Counted from the stretch's first letter, positions 27,512-39,114 are shown. The stretch: DNA of 64,000 nucleotides from Adineta vaga (GCA_021613535.1 CP075497.1:3906001-3970000); one strand, 5' to 3'. Notes: generated from the sequence alone by a model not told the origin. Numbers and translations are program-made.

Positions 27512-28579
27512 TTAATGTATTGTTTGACGCCATGGTTTTGATTGTAGAATATGTTCGACAGAAGACATATCCTCGTAAATGAGTAGTTCATTAGCATTCG
27601 GCGATGGTGATCGACTATGTTGATATGTTAACCGTCGTGTGGGTAATCGTCGGTGATAGAGTAATGAAGAATCTTCATTTTCTTTTCTCTCCTCCTCTTC
27701 TTCTTCCTCGTCTTCATCATTTACTTCTTTCTCATCTTCTCTTTCTGGGTCATCAATTTCTCCGTGTGATTCCTTATCGATAATTGTGGCAAATCGAAGC
27801 ATCGCTAATGTCTCGTTGGGCATGTCAATATATTCTTTTCGATGCAATAATTCACGTCGTATTCTATTCAATCGTCGAATATGCCATTTCTTATATTTTC
27901 GATCTCGAATAACATGTGCAATTTGAAGGATAGCAAGAATAATTCCAATCATCATCAATTGTAAAACTAATAGAATACGATCTCCTTCAGTGCCTTGCTT
28001 AATATGATGACGATGGCGATCTTCATCAGGACCCATCCTAGTACAATAATGAATAATATATTGTTGTTGGTGGCGGTGGTTCCGAGAAGATCCCATGAGA
28101 AAATCATTGTAAATCGTTTTTGTTTTATTTCCTATAGAAACAGTTTTTGTCAAATTTTGACGCCGATTCGGTATTAATATGAGACAAAATGTAAAATGAT
28201 CAGTTATTGAACCATGAATTTCTTTTTCATAATAACCTGTAAATGGTCCAATATCGATTCGATAATTAGTAGATGGTAATTGTGATATCTGAACATGTGC
28301 ATTATAACGAAGTTGACTTTGTCGAAAAAGAGTTGTACGTGTCATATCAAATTTAATTAATATTGTGATGTGATCAATAATATCATAGGAAAAAAAATAA
28401 TGATCTAATGTTGTTAAATCTTCATCAACTGTCTGATTAATAATTAGAGACTTGACTTCGTCCGGCAATGATGCAGTACTGTTCGTTTCATTTAATTGAA
28501 ATATATTCCTAGCTGCAACGGTTGGAAGTAGAAAAAAACAAATCAATCTAAACAATGGGTGTTTATGAATAGCCAACAT
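27512..28579 (-). CDS. Single-pass type I membrane protein, local family (member A)
   Basis: A single uninterrupted frame of 355 residues. It has a signal peptide (FRLICFFLLPTVAA), an N-glycosylation-rich ectodomain of about 160 residues with an FN3-like pattern ending in FTFCLILIPN, and one membrane helix (ILLVLQLMMIGIILAILQIA). The basic juxtamembrane region (RDRKYKKWHIRRLNRIRR) is followed by an acidic run of Asp/Glu around residues 280-300. Near the C-terminus is SVEHILQSKPW. The proteins at 46723 and 45061 share the order signal peptide, short ectodomain, helix followed by HxxR-type basic sequence; the one at 46723 also has a matching SLSHILEANKPW. The function is unknown; a receptor or adhesion role is a guess. 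The start lies 574 bp from the divergent LIM gene. Confidence 0.75.
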   Translation of the reverse strand: MLAIHKHPLFRLICFFLLPTVAARNIFQLNETNSTASLPDEVKSLIINQTVDEDLTTLDHYFFSYDIIDHITILIKFDMTRTTLFRQSQLRYNAHVQISQLPSTNYRIDIGPFTGYYEKEIHGSITDHFTFCLILIPNRRQNLTKTVSIGNKTKTIYNDFLMGSSRNHRHQQQYIIHYCTRMGPDEDRHRHHIKQGTEGDRILLVLQLMMIGIILAILQIAHVIRDRKYKKWHIRRLNRIRRELLHRKEYIDMPNETLAMLRFATIIDKESHGEIDDPEREDEKEVNDEDEEEEEEERKENEDSSLLYHRRLPTRRLTYQHSRSPSPNANELLIYEDMSSVEHILQSKPWRQTIH

Positions 28580-29153
28580 ATACTTTGTTCTTTCGTTATC
28601 AAATATAAAAATAACACGTTTGGTATATGGTTATACCTTATGATACAAACATACGATATATTCTTAACAAAATTACGCTATCGATTATATATATGTGATA
28701 TGTATGACATGCGTTAGTTATACAGATTTTGATCGTATCTTAATGTTGATATAATCTTTATTTATTTTTAAACTTCAAGAAAGTCAAATATATAGGTAGA
28801 TATCTTCATAGGAAAAGAAATTATTAGAAACGAACATTCGAAATAAATGAAATACAATCGGTGAAAAAGTGTGCACATGTTTGTGTTTATTTATTAGTTC
28901 GAAATGAGAAAATAATATTGTAAAAGAAGAAGAAGAAGAAGAAAAAGAACTTTTCAATTTTTGACTTGTCTGTATGTGTGTGTGCGCATGAAATCGTAAC
29001 TATGATGTGAGCTGCTTTCTGTTTCTTTTTCTTTACTGATTACGATCAAGACAGACAGAACATCGGTTTACTTTCTTATTTCAATAATAACAATAAGCTA
29101 GTTATTGAGTGGTGCATATAAATAAAGAAAAAAAAAACAATTTATTCATCGAA
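28580..29153. other. Shared upstream region of two divergent genes
   Basis: The region lies between start codons of the membrane-protein gene (-) and the LIM gene (+) and presumably holds both promoters. It has a GAA-rich tract at about 28924-28950. I see no coding sequence. Confidence 0.45.
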
Positions 29154-29573
29154 ATGCTTTGTCCAAGATGTGGAAGATTTTTACTGGCACGCGAAGGTAT
29201 TCTTCAAGCTGGTCGTAAGTACCATCGAGATTGTTGGAATTGTGGTGAGTTAATTACTGAATAATGTATTTCAGAAACAATAGTCATGCTTTGCTTTGTT
29301 ACTATTATTGACATTTAGCACAATGCTCAGCTCCATTGACTTCCTGGGTTCGTCAACAACCAATCAGTGATGAATATCTTTGTAATATTTGTCATATTAG
29401 AAAGAATGGTTTAAAAGAAGGAATGCTTTTTGCTACTTGGAAAAAGCAAACAAATTCAAGTTCATCTTTTAATACACAGTAAAGTTTTTATTTTATGTTT
29501 TTCTCTTAAAACTATTTTCTTTGGACGTTATTTAGATCATCAACATTATCTGACGATATTCTACTTATATAAA
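29154..29573 (+). CDS. Small single-LIM-domain protein
   Basis: Exon 1 (29154-about 29244) and exon 2 (about 29320-29479) join with a codon split after NC. The zinc ligands fit a LIM domain: CPRC, then H and C in KYHRDC, WNCAQC, and CNICH about 18 residues later. After the domain comes a short tail, LKEGMLFATWKK plus a Ser/Asn-rich stretch. Translation can stop at TAA 29480-29482 (ending NTQ), or a donor overlapping that stop can splice to an exon near 29537 that adds SSTLSDDILLI. LIM domains are protein-docking modules, and small LIM proteins usually act as adaptors in the nucleus or on actin. It is too short to name a family member. Confidence 0.72.
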
Positions 29574-31037
29574 TAAAATGTGATTATATATGTGTATATT
29601 GAAATAGAATGATATGACAATTATTTGACGAACGCTTTTTCATATATATCATAATCTTTTTATTTTGTTAAATTAGAAATCTTTCGATGAAATGAAATTG
29701 ATTGGTGATGTATGTGTATCGATAAAGATCCAAATTTATCATCTCATTAGTATTACTCTTTTTATCTCTGTTCAACAAATATCTATGTATAAAACTGATC
29801 TCAATGCCAATGACACAGCAAACGTATTAGCTATGAATGTATATCTATGCTTTGCCATATCCAATAATATATATATATAGTGATGCCGCTAACTATGATG
29901 AAACAAATTCAATTATTTGATACATAATTGCTTTGACCCATAGAAGTATATAATACAATCTAAGATATGCTGTTGATTTGTGACGAAATAACATGCATAT
30001 TATTGATTCATGAAGTATGATTTCTTCTAAACTTGAAAAAAAAACCGTCTATCGAGAACATTCGATGGTTATTACAATAGAAAGAAAAGAATTATGCCAT
30101 AGAAATGAAGTTACCGTTATCTTCTTCTTGCAATTCTTATCGAAAAATGCTGAAATTCGTTTAGACTACACAATATGATTGAAAGTATGACTACTCGATT
30201 GTGCAATAGTTTCTTCGACAGCAGTAGTATAAATAGGTACGAAAAAGATTGTATCATTACAATACTCAAAAGTAACTACACGGTTGATTGTCACAACTCC
30301 GTCGTTGTTAGTACTTTAGCTTATTTTCAAAATTCTTCGTAGTCTGAAGACTTTTTTACAGTCTTCTCAAACGCTTTCCGGTCTTCGGGTGGTACGTTCC
30401 AACACATGATGAATGTGGGGAAGCCCGGCTTTCTTCTATCGAAAGATGAAGCTAACGGGCCCCACGATTTCTATCACTGGAGGCCCTTCTCTCAAGTATA
30501 TCTATCAGTCAACACGATTATATAGATGTGTGTTTGATCGAAGACATTACTTGATGTTAGAGGTTCCAGTTTATCCGGCGAACATCATGATAACTCAAAT
30601 TATAAATCTGATCTTTTCTGTTTTTAAAAGAAGTATATCTATCATTTTTCGTTTATACATTTTAGGTATGATAGTATCAAGATCAAGAAATGGGAAATTA
30701 TTCGAAAAAATAATAATATGTACCCACACTTCAGTAATTGATCCAATAGTAAGGTGAAAGTACAAAAAGTGATTTCCCATAAAACTTGACTGAATGGTGT
30801 CTGAAGTAGAGAAATTCAAATCTGATGTTAGTTTTTTTCAAAATTTTATAAATGAATCGTTTGGTAATATGATTACTATGTGAAAGAGCTGAATGAGTCA
30901 TCGGATGAACGTTACTTGTCTAAATAAAATATCTTAATGGATTTGAAATAAAGAATAAATTTTTATTGTTAAAAATTTTGAAAAAAAAAGATAAAGATAA
31001 ATTAGAAGAGGAATAGTTTCTCTTTAATGATGATACA
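29574..31037. other. Intergenic stretch with a compositionally distinct island
   Basis: Mostly AT-rich DNA. Between about 30280 and 30540 the GC content is visibly higher, with CGGGCCCC-like sequence and a stem made of GAAGACT (about 30345) and AGTCTTC (about 30359). I cannot assign it to a known element. The open frame at 30413-30757 has no convincing protein features. Confidence 0.4.
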
Positions 31038-32928
31038 TTATTTAGATGTATTGATTGTTTCGAGATAAGATCTCCATCCACCCAAATCTGTTATATCCTG
31101 TGCAGTATCCAGAGCTGATGATTCAACTAGAAAACCTTTGACAATTTGTTCATCTTCAAGATAAATATTTCCAATCGAAAGTGGTGATGAAATTAAATGA
31201 ATAAAACTTGCTACATGTTCATTTGGAAGTGCCGATATTTCTAGTTCAATACCGGGTCCTTGACTACCAATCTTACGTATTAAACCGGGTTTAGCTGGTG
31301 TCGTATTTTCAAGGGCATATAGACGATATTCATGATGAGTACGACATGTACGAATAAGTCGACCATTTCGTTCAGTTAATTGATAATTCAATGGTTGACC
31401 GGATAAATGAGCACGGATAACAGCTATATGAAAACAATTCGATGATATACTACTATTCTGATTTGGTAGTAATCTTGGTGTATTTGATAATAGACGTTTT
31501 GAACCACCGATGTTAATTGAAAATAAACGATGAATACGATCTCCGTAAGAGAAGGGCATTATCTGTAAATGCATGACTAATTAAAGTAACACCAAATGGT
31601 AATCCATCTGAACGTATACCAGCAGGTATAGCAATTGCAGCAAGATCAAGTAAATTAACAGAATTTGTATAATATCCAAGATGACTATTATATTCAATAG
31701 GTGTACCATTGATTTCATCAATTGTGTAGGCTCGAGGTGCCGTTGGAACTAACATAACATCGAAATTCTTCCATAACTTATCTACTTGTTTCTTTAATCG
31801 TTCAAGTTCGTAAAGACCATTGAATGCATCGACTGCTGTATACTTCTTTGCGTTGGAAATAATTTTATAGACGGTTGGATCTGTATGCGCTTCATGTTCA
31901 TCAATAAATTGTCCAACAGCAGCGTATCGTTCGGCTACCCATGGGCCTTTGTAAAGTAAGGCAGCAACATTGAGAAATGGTGTAAAATCAAATTCAATTG
32001 CTTGACCATTTAAATCACGTTGAATAGTATCAATGATGTTTTGAAATAATTTAGGATTTTCCATATCACCAAAGAATTCACGTGTTTTAATTGTTGGAAT
32101 ACCAAATCGAAACGTTGACGAACTGATCCAAGGTGTTGCACCTAATGAAGATGACATTTGACAAGAATATGGATCTAATTCATCAAAATCACAAGTAACG
32201 GAGAAGATAATGGCAGCATCCGATGCTGTTTCTGCAAAGACAAAAATACAATCGAGACTACGACAAGCAGGTATAACACCGCGTGTACTAAGAAGTCCTC
32301 GAGTGGGTTTCAGTCCAATGACATTATTGAACATTGCAGGAACTCGACCAGATCCAGCCGTATCAGTTCCTAATGCAAATGTTACCTATTTTTATTGAAA
32401 TTTTTCAAAGTAATTTAATTTTTAAAGCGAAATAGTACTTACTAAACCACTTGCTACAACGACTGCAGAACCCAAACTTGAACCTCCGGAAATATAGTTT
32501 TCATTGAATACACTTGCGCAAGCACCATATGGTGTCCTTGTACCGACTAAACCTGTTGCAAATTGATCCATATTAGTTTTACCAATAAGAATTCCACCTG
32601 CTTGCTCAAGTTTTTCAACGACCGGAGCATTTTCAGTTGCTGTTTCACAAGCAAATGCTGGGCATCCAGCGGTCGTAGGTAAATTAACTACATTTACATT
32701 GTCTTTTACTGCGAATGGAATACCATACAGTCGAAATTTAGAACGATCTTCCGTTGGTATAGTCAACAATTGTTTCACTCGTTTCATAACATTTTCTCGA
32801 GATATAATTGAAATCCATATGAGATTCATATTTTCTTTTTCTATACGATCGTAAAGAGAATTAATCGTATTCAAAAGACCATTTTGATCACTTGAATAAA
32901 GATTATGAAGTTCGTTGATATCTGGCAT
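31038..32928 (-). pseudogene. Allophanate hydrolase, frameshifted
   Basis: The enzyme splits allophanate into ammonia and CO2, the second step of the ATP-dependent urea amidolyase pathway. Exon 1 is 32928-32443 and exon 2 begins at 32385; the intron is GT-AG. The amidase signature is present: the lysine in FAVKDN, the cis-serine segment GGSSLGSAV, and the nucleophile segment GTDTAGSGRVPA, so the Ser-Ser-Lys triad is kept. The C-terminal domain of this family is also present (HLSGQPLNYQLTERNGRLIR; TTPAKPGLIRK; ending GGWRSYLETI), so it is not a generic amidase. Near 31555-31570 the reading frame shifts by one: the upstream frame ends at 31513 while the matching sequence continues in the next frame from SYGDRIHRL to the stop at 31038. 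It is divergent from urea carboxylase, and the separate-gene form resembles bacteria more than fused fungal DUR1,2. Likely acquired and now damaged. Confidence 0.85.
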
Positions 32929-33359
32929 TGATATTTGTTAATTCTAAAACTAATTCTCATTCAGATGAAAATATATCGAAATTAGACAAGTTCCACGTAT
33001 CATAGTCGTACACACCTTGCAAAACTATATAACAGATTCTTTGAAATATGATAATGTCCACGTACTAATCAGCTCAAATACCTTTCTAATATTTTAGAGT
33101 AGATAGGAAGAAAAATATTTTTACTTCTTCTCTAAAAGATGGTGATTATGCGATTAGTATTGTGATGTGGATTATTAGACGCCCATCTAACATTTGTTTG
33201 AAAAAAACAATAGGGTGAAGTTTTGTAAACAAAAGTGAGGAGAGATAGTTTTTGATGTTCGAAATAACCTTGTCACATAAATGGTTGACGAGATAAATTT
33301 TGTGAAGACATATATATATATATACGCACACATATCCTTCCAATTGGTAAATAATTCGT
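32929..33359. promoter_or_regulatory. Bidirectional intergenic region of the urea-amidolyase pair
   Basis: About 430 bp separate the divergent starts of allophanate hydrolase and urea carboxylase, so one region probably drove both. It is AT-rich with a TA tract at about 33310-33322. I see no recognisable binding site. The role as a shared promoter is inferred only from gene layout. Confidence 0.4.
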
Positions 33360-36300
33360 TTGAATATCACAGATAAAATGACAAACTGTGTCCCAAAAAA
33401 TGATCCTTTATTCAAATCGATACTTATTACCAATCGTGGTGAAATTGCAGTACGTGTTGCTCGTACTTTACGTAATCTTGGCATTGAAAGTATTGCAATC
33501 TATTCAGAAGTTGATCGTAATTCTGGTCATGTTATTGCAGCTGATCGTGGTATTGAATTGAAAGGTGCTTCGTCAAGCGAAATTTATTTACGTAATGATT
33601 TAATTATTGAAGCAGCAAAAGTACAAAAAGCTCAAGCTATTTTTCCAGGTTATGGATTTTTATTAGAAAACGAAGATTTTGCTCGTGAATGTGAATCTGC
33701 TGGTCTTTGTTTTATTGGTCCTACTCCAGAACAAATTCATCGACTTGGTCTTAAACATATTGCTTATGAACTAGCAGCTGATGCTAATCTACCACTTTTA
33801 CCTCATACAGGTCTTCTGTCTGGTTTGGACGAAGCTAAGAAAGAAGCATCTACTATTGGATATCCAATTATGTTGAAAAGTACAGCAGGTTCCGGTGGTA
33901 ATGCTATAACACGATGTTCAACTGAACAAGAATTAATCATTGCTTTTGAAAAAGTACGTCGTGCAGCAGTTAAATTCTTAAAAAATGATGGTATTTATAT
34001 GGAACGCTGCATTGAAGATGCTCGTCATATTGAAGTACAAATATTTGGCGATGGTCATGGTCATATTGAAGCAATTAGTGAACGAGATTGTTCTTTACAA
34101 CGTCGTAATCAAAAAATAGTCGAAGAAGCACCACCACCTAATCTATCCGATGATACACGTGCTCGTCTTCGAGATTCAGCTATTCGACTTGGTTCTCTAG
34201 TCAAATATCGTTCGGCTGGTACTGTTGAATTTATTTATGATAGAACTTCAAATGAATTCTACTTTCTCGAAGTGAATTGTCGTTTACAGGTAGTATATGT
34301 TACATTTTATACTGCTATTATTATTATTCCTCTTATAATAGGTAGAACATCCGGTTACTGAAACTATTTTTAGTATTGATCTTGTTGAATGGATGATTAA
34401 ATTAGCAGCTGATCAACCGCCAGATACTTTGTATAATTTACCATCACCAACAGGTGCCTAGATCGAAGTTCGAATCTGTAGTGAAAATCCTTTGCATGAC
34501 TTTCGCTCATCTTCTGGTACACTTCATGAAGTAACATTTCCAAATAATATTCGTGTAGATACATGGATCACAAATGGTAGAGAAGTGTCACGTTATTATG
34601 ATTCTTTATTAGCTAAAGTCATTGTACATGGTAAAAATCGTCAAGAAGCTATTGAACAAATGTGTCATGCTCTCGAACAAACTTGTTTTATTGGTATTGC
34701 AACAAATCTTGATTTTCTTCGTCAAGTCATTGGCTCATCGATATTTACTAGTGGTGATGTTTCTCTCAAAGTTTTAACAGATTGTTTTAAATATAAACCT
34801 AATGCTATAGAAGTATTAGAAGCAGGTACCTATACAACTATTTAAGATTGTCCTGGTCGTGTTGGTTACTGGAATATCGGTGTACCGCCATCAGGTCCTA
34901 TGGATGACTATGCATTCCGTCTTGCTAATCGTTTAGTTGGTAATAGCGAAAATGCTGCTGGACTTGAATGTACATTTATTGGACCTGTATTACAATTTCA
35001 TCAATCAACAACGATCGCTATTACAGGTGCAACAATGAATGCAACGCTTGATGATATTTCTCTTGAATTATGGAAACCAATATATGTTGAAAGTGGACAA
35101 ATATTACGACTAGGACGAGCTACAATTGGCTGTCGTACTTATATTGCTATTCATGGTGGTTTCAATGTTCCAGTCTATCTTGGTAGTCGTGCTACTTTTG
35201 TTCTTGGAAAATTTGGCGGTTATGCTGGTCGAATATTAACTTTAGGTGATATATTATTTATTGATACATGTATTGTTGATAAAGTTCCATCTGTTGTATC
35301 AAATGATATTATTCCACACTATCCAACTGATGGTCAAGAATGGCAAGTTTCTGTTTTATATGGACCTCATGGTGCACCAGACTTCTTTACTTCTGATTAT
35401 ATTCAAACATTTTTTGCTACTTCATGGCAAGTTCATTATAATTCAAATCGTCTTGGTATACGTTTACTAGGACTAAAACCAACTTGGTCTCGTACAAATG
35501 GTGGTGATGCAGGTTTACATCCTTCCAACCTTCATGATTGTGAATATGCTATTGGTAGTATTAACTTTACTGGAGATACACCAGTTATTCTTACACAAGA
35601 TGGACCAAGTTTAGGTGGATGTGTTTGCCCACTTACTATTGTTAAAGGAGAACTCTGGAAAATTGGTCAAGTTAAACCAAATGATCGTATTCATTTTCAT
35701 CCAATCACATTTGATCAAGCACTAACAATAGAACAAAATCAAGATAGTTTAATATCTACATTAATACCATCACCCTCAATTTCTTCTATTTCACCAATAA
35801 ATCAAACGTTTGAATGTATTCTTGGTGCATTAAGTGCCACAAACACACGACCACGTGTTCTTTATCGTCAAGCAGGTGATCATTATATTCTTATTGAATA
35901 TGGTTCAATGAATCTCGATATACATAATCGATTTCGTGTTCATTTTCTTATGGAAGAATTAGAAAAACATCATCTAATTGAAGGAATTTTAGAATTATCA
36001 CCAGGTGTTCGTTCACTTCAAATAAAATATGATAGTCGAATAATTCATCAACAAAAACTAATGAAGGAATTACTTGCTACTGAAGATCGTTTACCATCTG
36101 ATTATCATGGTTTACGTGTCAAAAGTCGTATTGTATATTTACCCCTTACTTTCGAAGATTCAGCTACACTTGATGCTGTCAAACGGTATCAAGAAACGGT
36201 CAAGGAATCAGCACCTTGGCTACCAAATGATGTTGATTTCATTCAACGCACCAATGAACTTTCTTCTCGAGATGATGTACGGAAAATTGTTTTCTATGCT

Positions 36301-37080
36301 TCCTATCTAGTTCTTGGCCTTGGGGATGTTTATCCTGGTGCACCATGTGCAATACCAATTGATCCACGCCATCGTCTCGTTACATTAAAATATAATCCAG
36401 CACGTACATTCACAGCTGAAGATACTGTTGGTATTGGTGGTGTTTATATGCGTATTTATGGTATGGATTCAGCCGGTGGTTATCAATTGATTGGTCGTTC
36501 TTTACCGATATGGAATACATTTATTTGTAATAATGCATTTAAAGACGGAAATCCATGGCTTTTGAGATTTTTTGATCAAGTTCGATTTTATCCTGTTGAT
36601 GAAAAAGAACTTTTAATTCAACGATAAGCGTTTCGTGATGGACATTTACAAATACGTATCATTGAAGATAATGAATTTGATTTAAGTGAATATGATGAAT
36701 TTCTTAAACGTGAATCAGAAAGTATTACGGATTTTATTAAGAAACGCGGTGCCGCTTTTGATGAAGAAGTTTCACATTGGCAAAAAGATATTGAAGAAAA
36801 AGATGATTATTTAGACAGTAATCATGATATTCATGAAATAGAAGAAGAAATTGATGAAAAAGTAACATTAATTCGTGCTGATGTTTGTGGCAGTGTATGG
36901 AAATTATTAGTGAAACAAAATGATGTTGTCGAAGCGAATACACCTGTTGTTATTCTTGAAGCCATGAAAATGGAACTAGTTCTTCGTTCTCCTATTGTTG
37001 GTAGAATTACATCTATTCTATGTCATGTTGGACAACTTGTTTCTACAAATGAAGTTCTTCTGAAAATTGAATCTGTTTAA
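33360..37080 (+). pseudogene. Urea carboxylase, full length but with three nonsense codons
   Basis: Urea carboxylase uses biotin, ATP and bicarbonate to make allophanate from urea. Exon 1 is 33360-34289 (a second start, MTNC, lies at 33378), a 52 bp intron follows, and exon 2 runs from 34342. Domain order is right for the family: biotin carboxylase (ILITNRGEIAVRVA, RHIEVQIFGDG, ERDCSLQRRNQK, RLQVEHPVTE), then the KipA-like block (GRVGYWNIGVPPSGPMD), the KipI-like block (YRQAGDHYILIEYG) and a biotinyl domain with EAMKME near 36960. The frame is kept for about 1,222 codons, a normal length, but is broken by TAG at 34459-34461, TAA at 34843-34845 and TAA at 36625-36627. No indel is needed anywhere. 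The ATP-binding glycine loop reads TAGSGGNAITR where family members usually have a GGGG-type loop. It is most likely a recently inactivated acquired gene; readthrough is less likely. Confidence 0.87.
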
Positions 37081-37301
37081 GTTTTTAATATTTCCTTGCA
37101 ACAAAATAAAAATTATTTTTTCATGAGAAATCGTTTGAATCAATCTTCAGTTTAATTGAATGTTCAATTGTTTCTAGTGACATCTAGATTAGCCGCACAA
37201 TACCATTGCAGAGTTGTCGAGAATATGACTCAGAGTATACATCAATCAGAAAATCTTCTTTTTTTTGTAATCACACACATTTCTTGTGTAAGCAAAGTAC
37301 G

Positions 37302-38039
37302 ATGAATCAACTATTACGTTTTCGTTCGATAGTTTCATTTTTAAATCGAACACCAATTCGTCCCTTTCATTTATCTTCTACACGATCAATTGAATGGGCT
37401 GATATTGATGAATATACGAATAAAGTGAACAATTCAGTTTTCTTAACAACTGATGTTTATGAAAAAGATGGTAATATAATCATTTGTTTTCATTTCTCTA
37501 ATACATAATTTTTCGATTTTTCAATAGATGAATGGATTCAATTTGAAGCTCGTCAAAATGAACGACTGCGTAAAAGACGTGAAGAATTTCTTCTTGGTCC
37601 ACCAAAACGTAAATCTGTTTCATCAACCAACAAAGATTCAAAAACATGTCCATCAGCAGGAAAATTTACTCGAATGGAACCGGATGTTAAATATGATCCC
37701 GATGATGATCGACCAAGACAAATGGATGATCCATATTTACCATCACCACATAAATGTGTCTTTTGTGAAAACAATCTGAAAATTGATTTTCGTAATACCG
37801 AATTACTTAGTCAATTTATTTCTCCTCAAACTGGTTTTGTTTTCAATCAACGTACGACTGGTTTATGTTATTTCAAACAAGTTGAACTTGAAAAAGCTAT
37901 TCTCAAAGCTCGTCGTTTTCATCTCATGCCATATAAATGGAAAGAAACCGTTTATTTAGATGATCCACGTTTGTTTAATCCCTATGATAACAATATGAAG
38001 AAAGTGATTAGCGAAGAAAAAGAAAAATTTGGACATTAA
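37302..38039 (+). CDS. MRPS18C: Mitochondrial small-subunit ribosomal protein bS18m (MRPS18C-like)
   Basis: Exon 1 is 37302-37470 and exon 2 is 37528-38039. The N-terminus is rich in Arg, Ser and Phe with few acids (MNQLLRFRSIVSFLNRTPIR), as expected of a mitochondrial targeting peptide. The C-terminal half carries the bS18 signature: CVFCENNLKIDFRNTELLSQF, TTGLCYFKQVELEKAI and FHLMPYKWKE followed by a YLDDP segment, the last favouring the S18C branch. The middle is a charged linker. The protein binds rRNA in the mitochondrial small subunit. It is first in a tight three-gene array on the plus strand. Confidence 0.85.
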
Positions 38040-38116
38040 AAACAACTGATGTTTTCTATCTAGTAAAATAAATCGTTTGTTTTTTGTTTCAGATTACATT
38101 TCAATATCGATGTTCA

Positions 38117-39114
38117 ATGACAGATTCAACAAAGTAAAATGAGTTTTTATTTTTATTTATCTACTTTAAAATCATTCTTCTCTTGATTTTCTAGTCCTTC
38201 CGCAAATTCTTCATCAAAAAAAGATTCTTTATTCTGGGGTAAAATAGTTGCCACACAATATCTCATTCGACATCCATTTTGGAAAAGCTTCTCCTTACCT
38301 ATCATTATTGGGCAGATATCAGCAAGTACACAAACAGAGTATGTCTTATCAATCATTATCAACTTTTCATTTGATTTTTATTAATTCCTTTTTTTAGTTA
38401 TACTAGTTCAAATTATCTCATCATTGTATATGTTTTAATTGCATTCCATTTTTTAAGTGGTATCTTCGTTAGTGATCGGAAATTTCGTCATGCACTCGGA
38501 TTCATTCCACATATCATAGCACTTGGTTGTACATCTTATTTATTCTATTCGAATATACTTCAACAATTAACTCCATGGTTAAAAGTAAATTCATCTTTGT
38601 TTTGTTTTTCAGAAAATTGACAACAAAATTCTTTTCTTCTCAGATTCGAATTATTATTCATGCACTTGGTACAATATCTGCCTTTTGTTTTATTGCTAGT
38701 TTACATACCAGTAGTATTTCATTTCGTGCAATCTTACGGCGTTTATCATCTTATTCAAATGTTTTCTATCTTATTGTCAATTCTTATGTTCTCTGGTGGT
38801 CAACTGATGAAACAAATCTATTCGATAATTTTCTTTGGACATTCATTATTCGTTTCCATGCCATTCTATGTTTCCTTGTCTCAGGTGGCTTTTGCTTAGA
38901 TATCTTCATCATTCAATCATGTCAATTAGCAATCTATTTGATTTGTTCAAATCTTGCATTGGATTTCTGTATACTTTATAGAACATTGCAATCGAGTACA
39001 GATTATTGGTTATTAATTGATTATATTGTTGATGATATTGCTGTTCTTTGTGGATGTTTTTATTTGTATCAATTCAATGTACATCAAAAGATTAAATTAA
39101 AGAAAAAAGATTGA
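38117..39114 (+). CDS. Multi-pass membrane protein of unknown function
   Basis: The first coding exon is only 17 nt (38117-38133, MTDSTN), joined by GT-AG introns to exons starting near 38193, 38399 and 38644. The joined product is about 285 residues, with roughly six or seven hydrophobic segments, including LIIVYVLIAFHFLSGIFV, IRIIIHALGTISAFCFIA and FHAILCFLVSGGFCLDIFII, and a lysine-rich cytoplasmic end (IKLKKKD). I do not recognise the family. It lies 77 bp after the bS18m stop and 83 bp before KIN17. A pyrimidine-rich acceptor (AG at 38091-38092) lies 24 bp before its ATG with no donor between it and the previous stop, so its mRNA end is probably made by trans-splicing. Confidence 0.7.

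Noticed and set aside
30413-30757. 114-residue open frame in the GC-richer island
   Set aside because: No domain, signal peptide or conserved pattern; the frame probably exists by chance.
32422-32928. Possibility that the allophanate hydrolase is a fatty acid amide hydrolase or glutamyl-tRNA amidotransferase A
   Set aside because: The downstream C-terminal domain (HLSGQPLNYQLTER, TTPAKPGLIRK) is specific to allophanate hydrolase, and the neighbour is urea carboxylase.
33360-37080. Use of a variant genetic code to explain the internal TAA and TAG codons
   Set aside because: Other genes in the window end at TAA, TAG and TGA where expected, so these codons are ordinary stops here.
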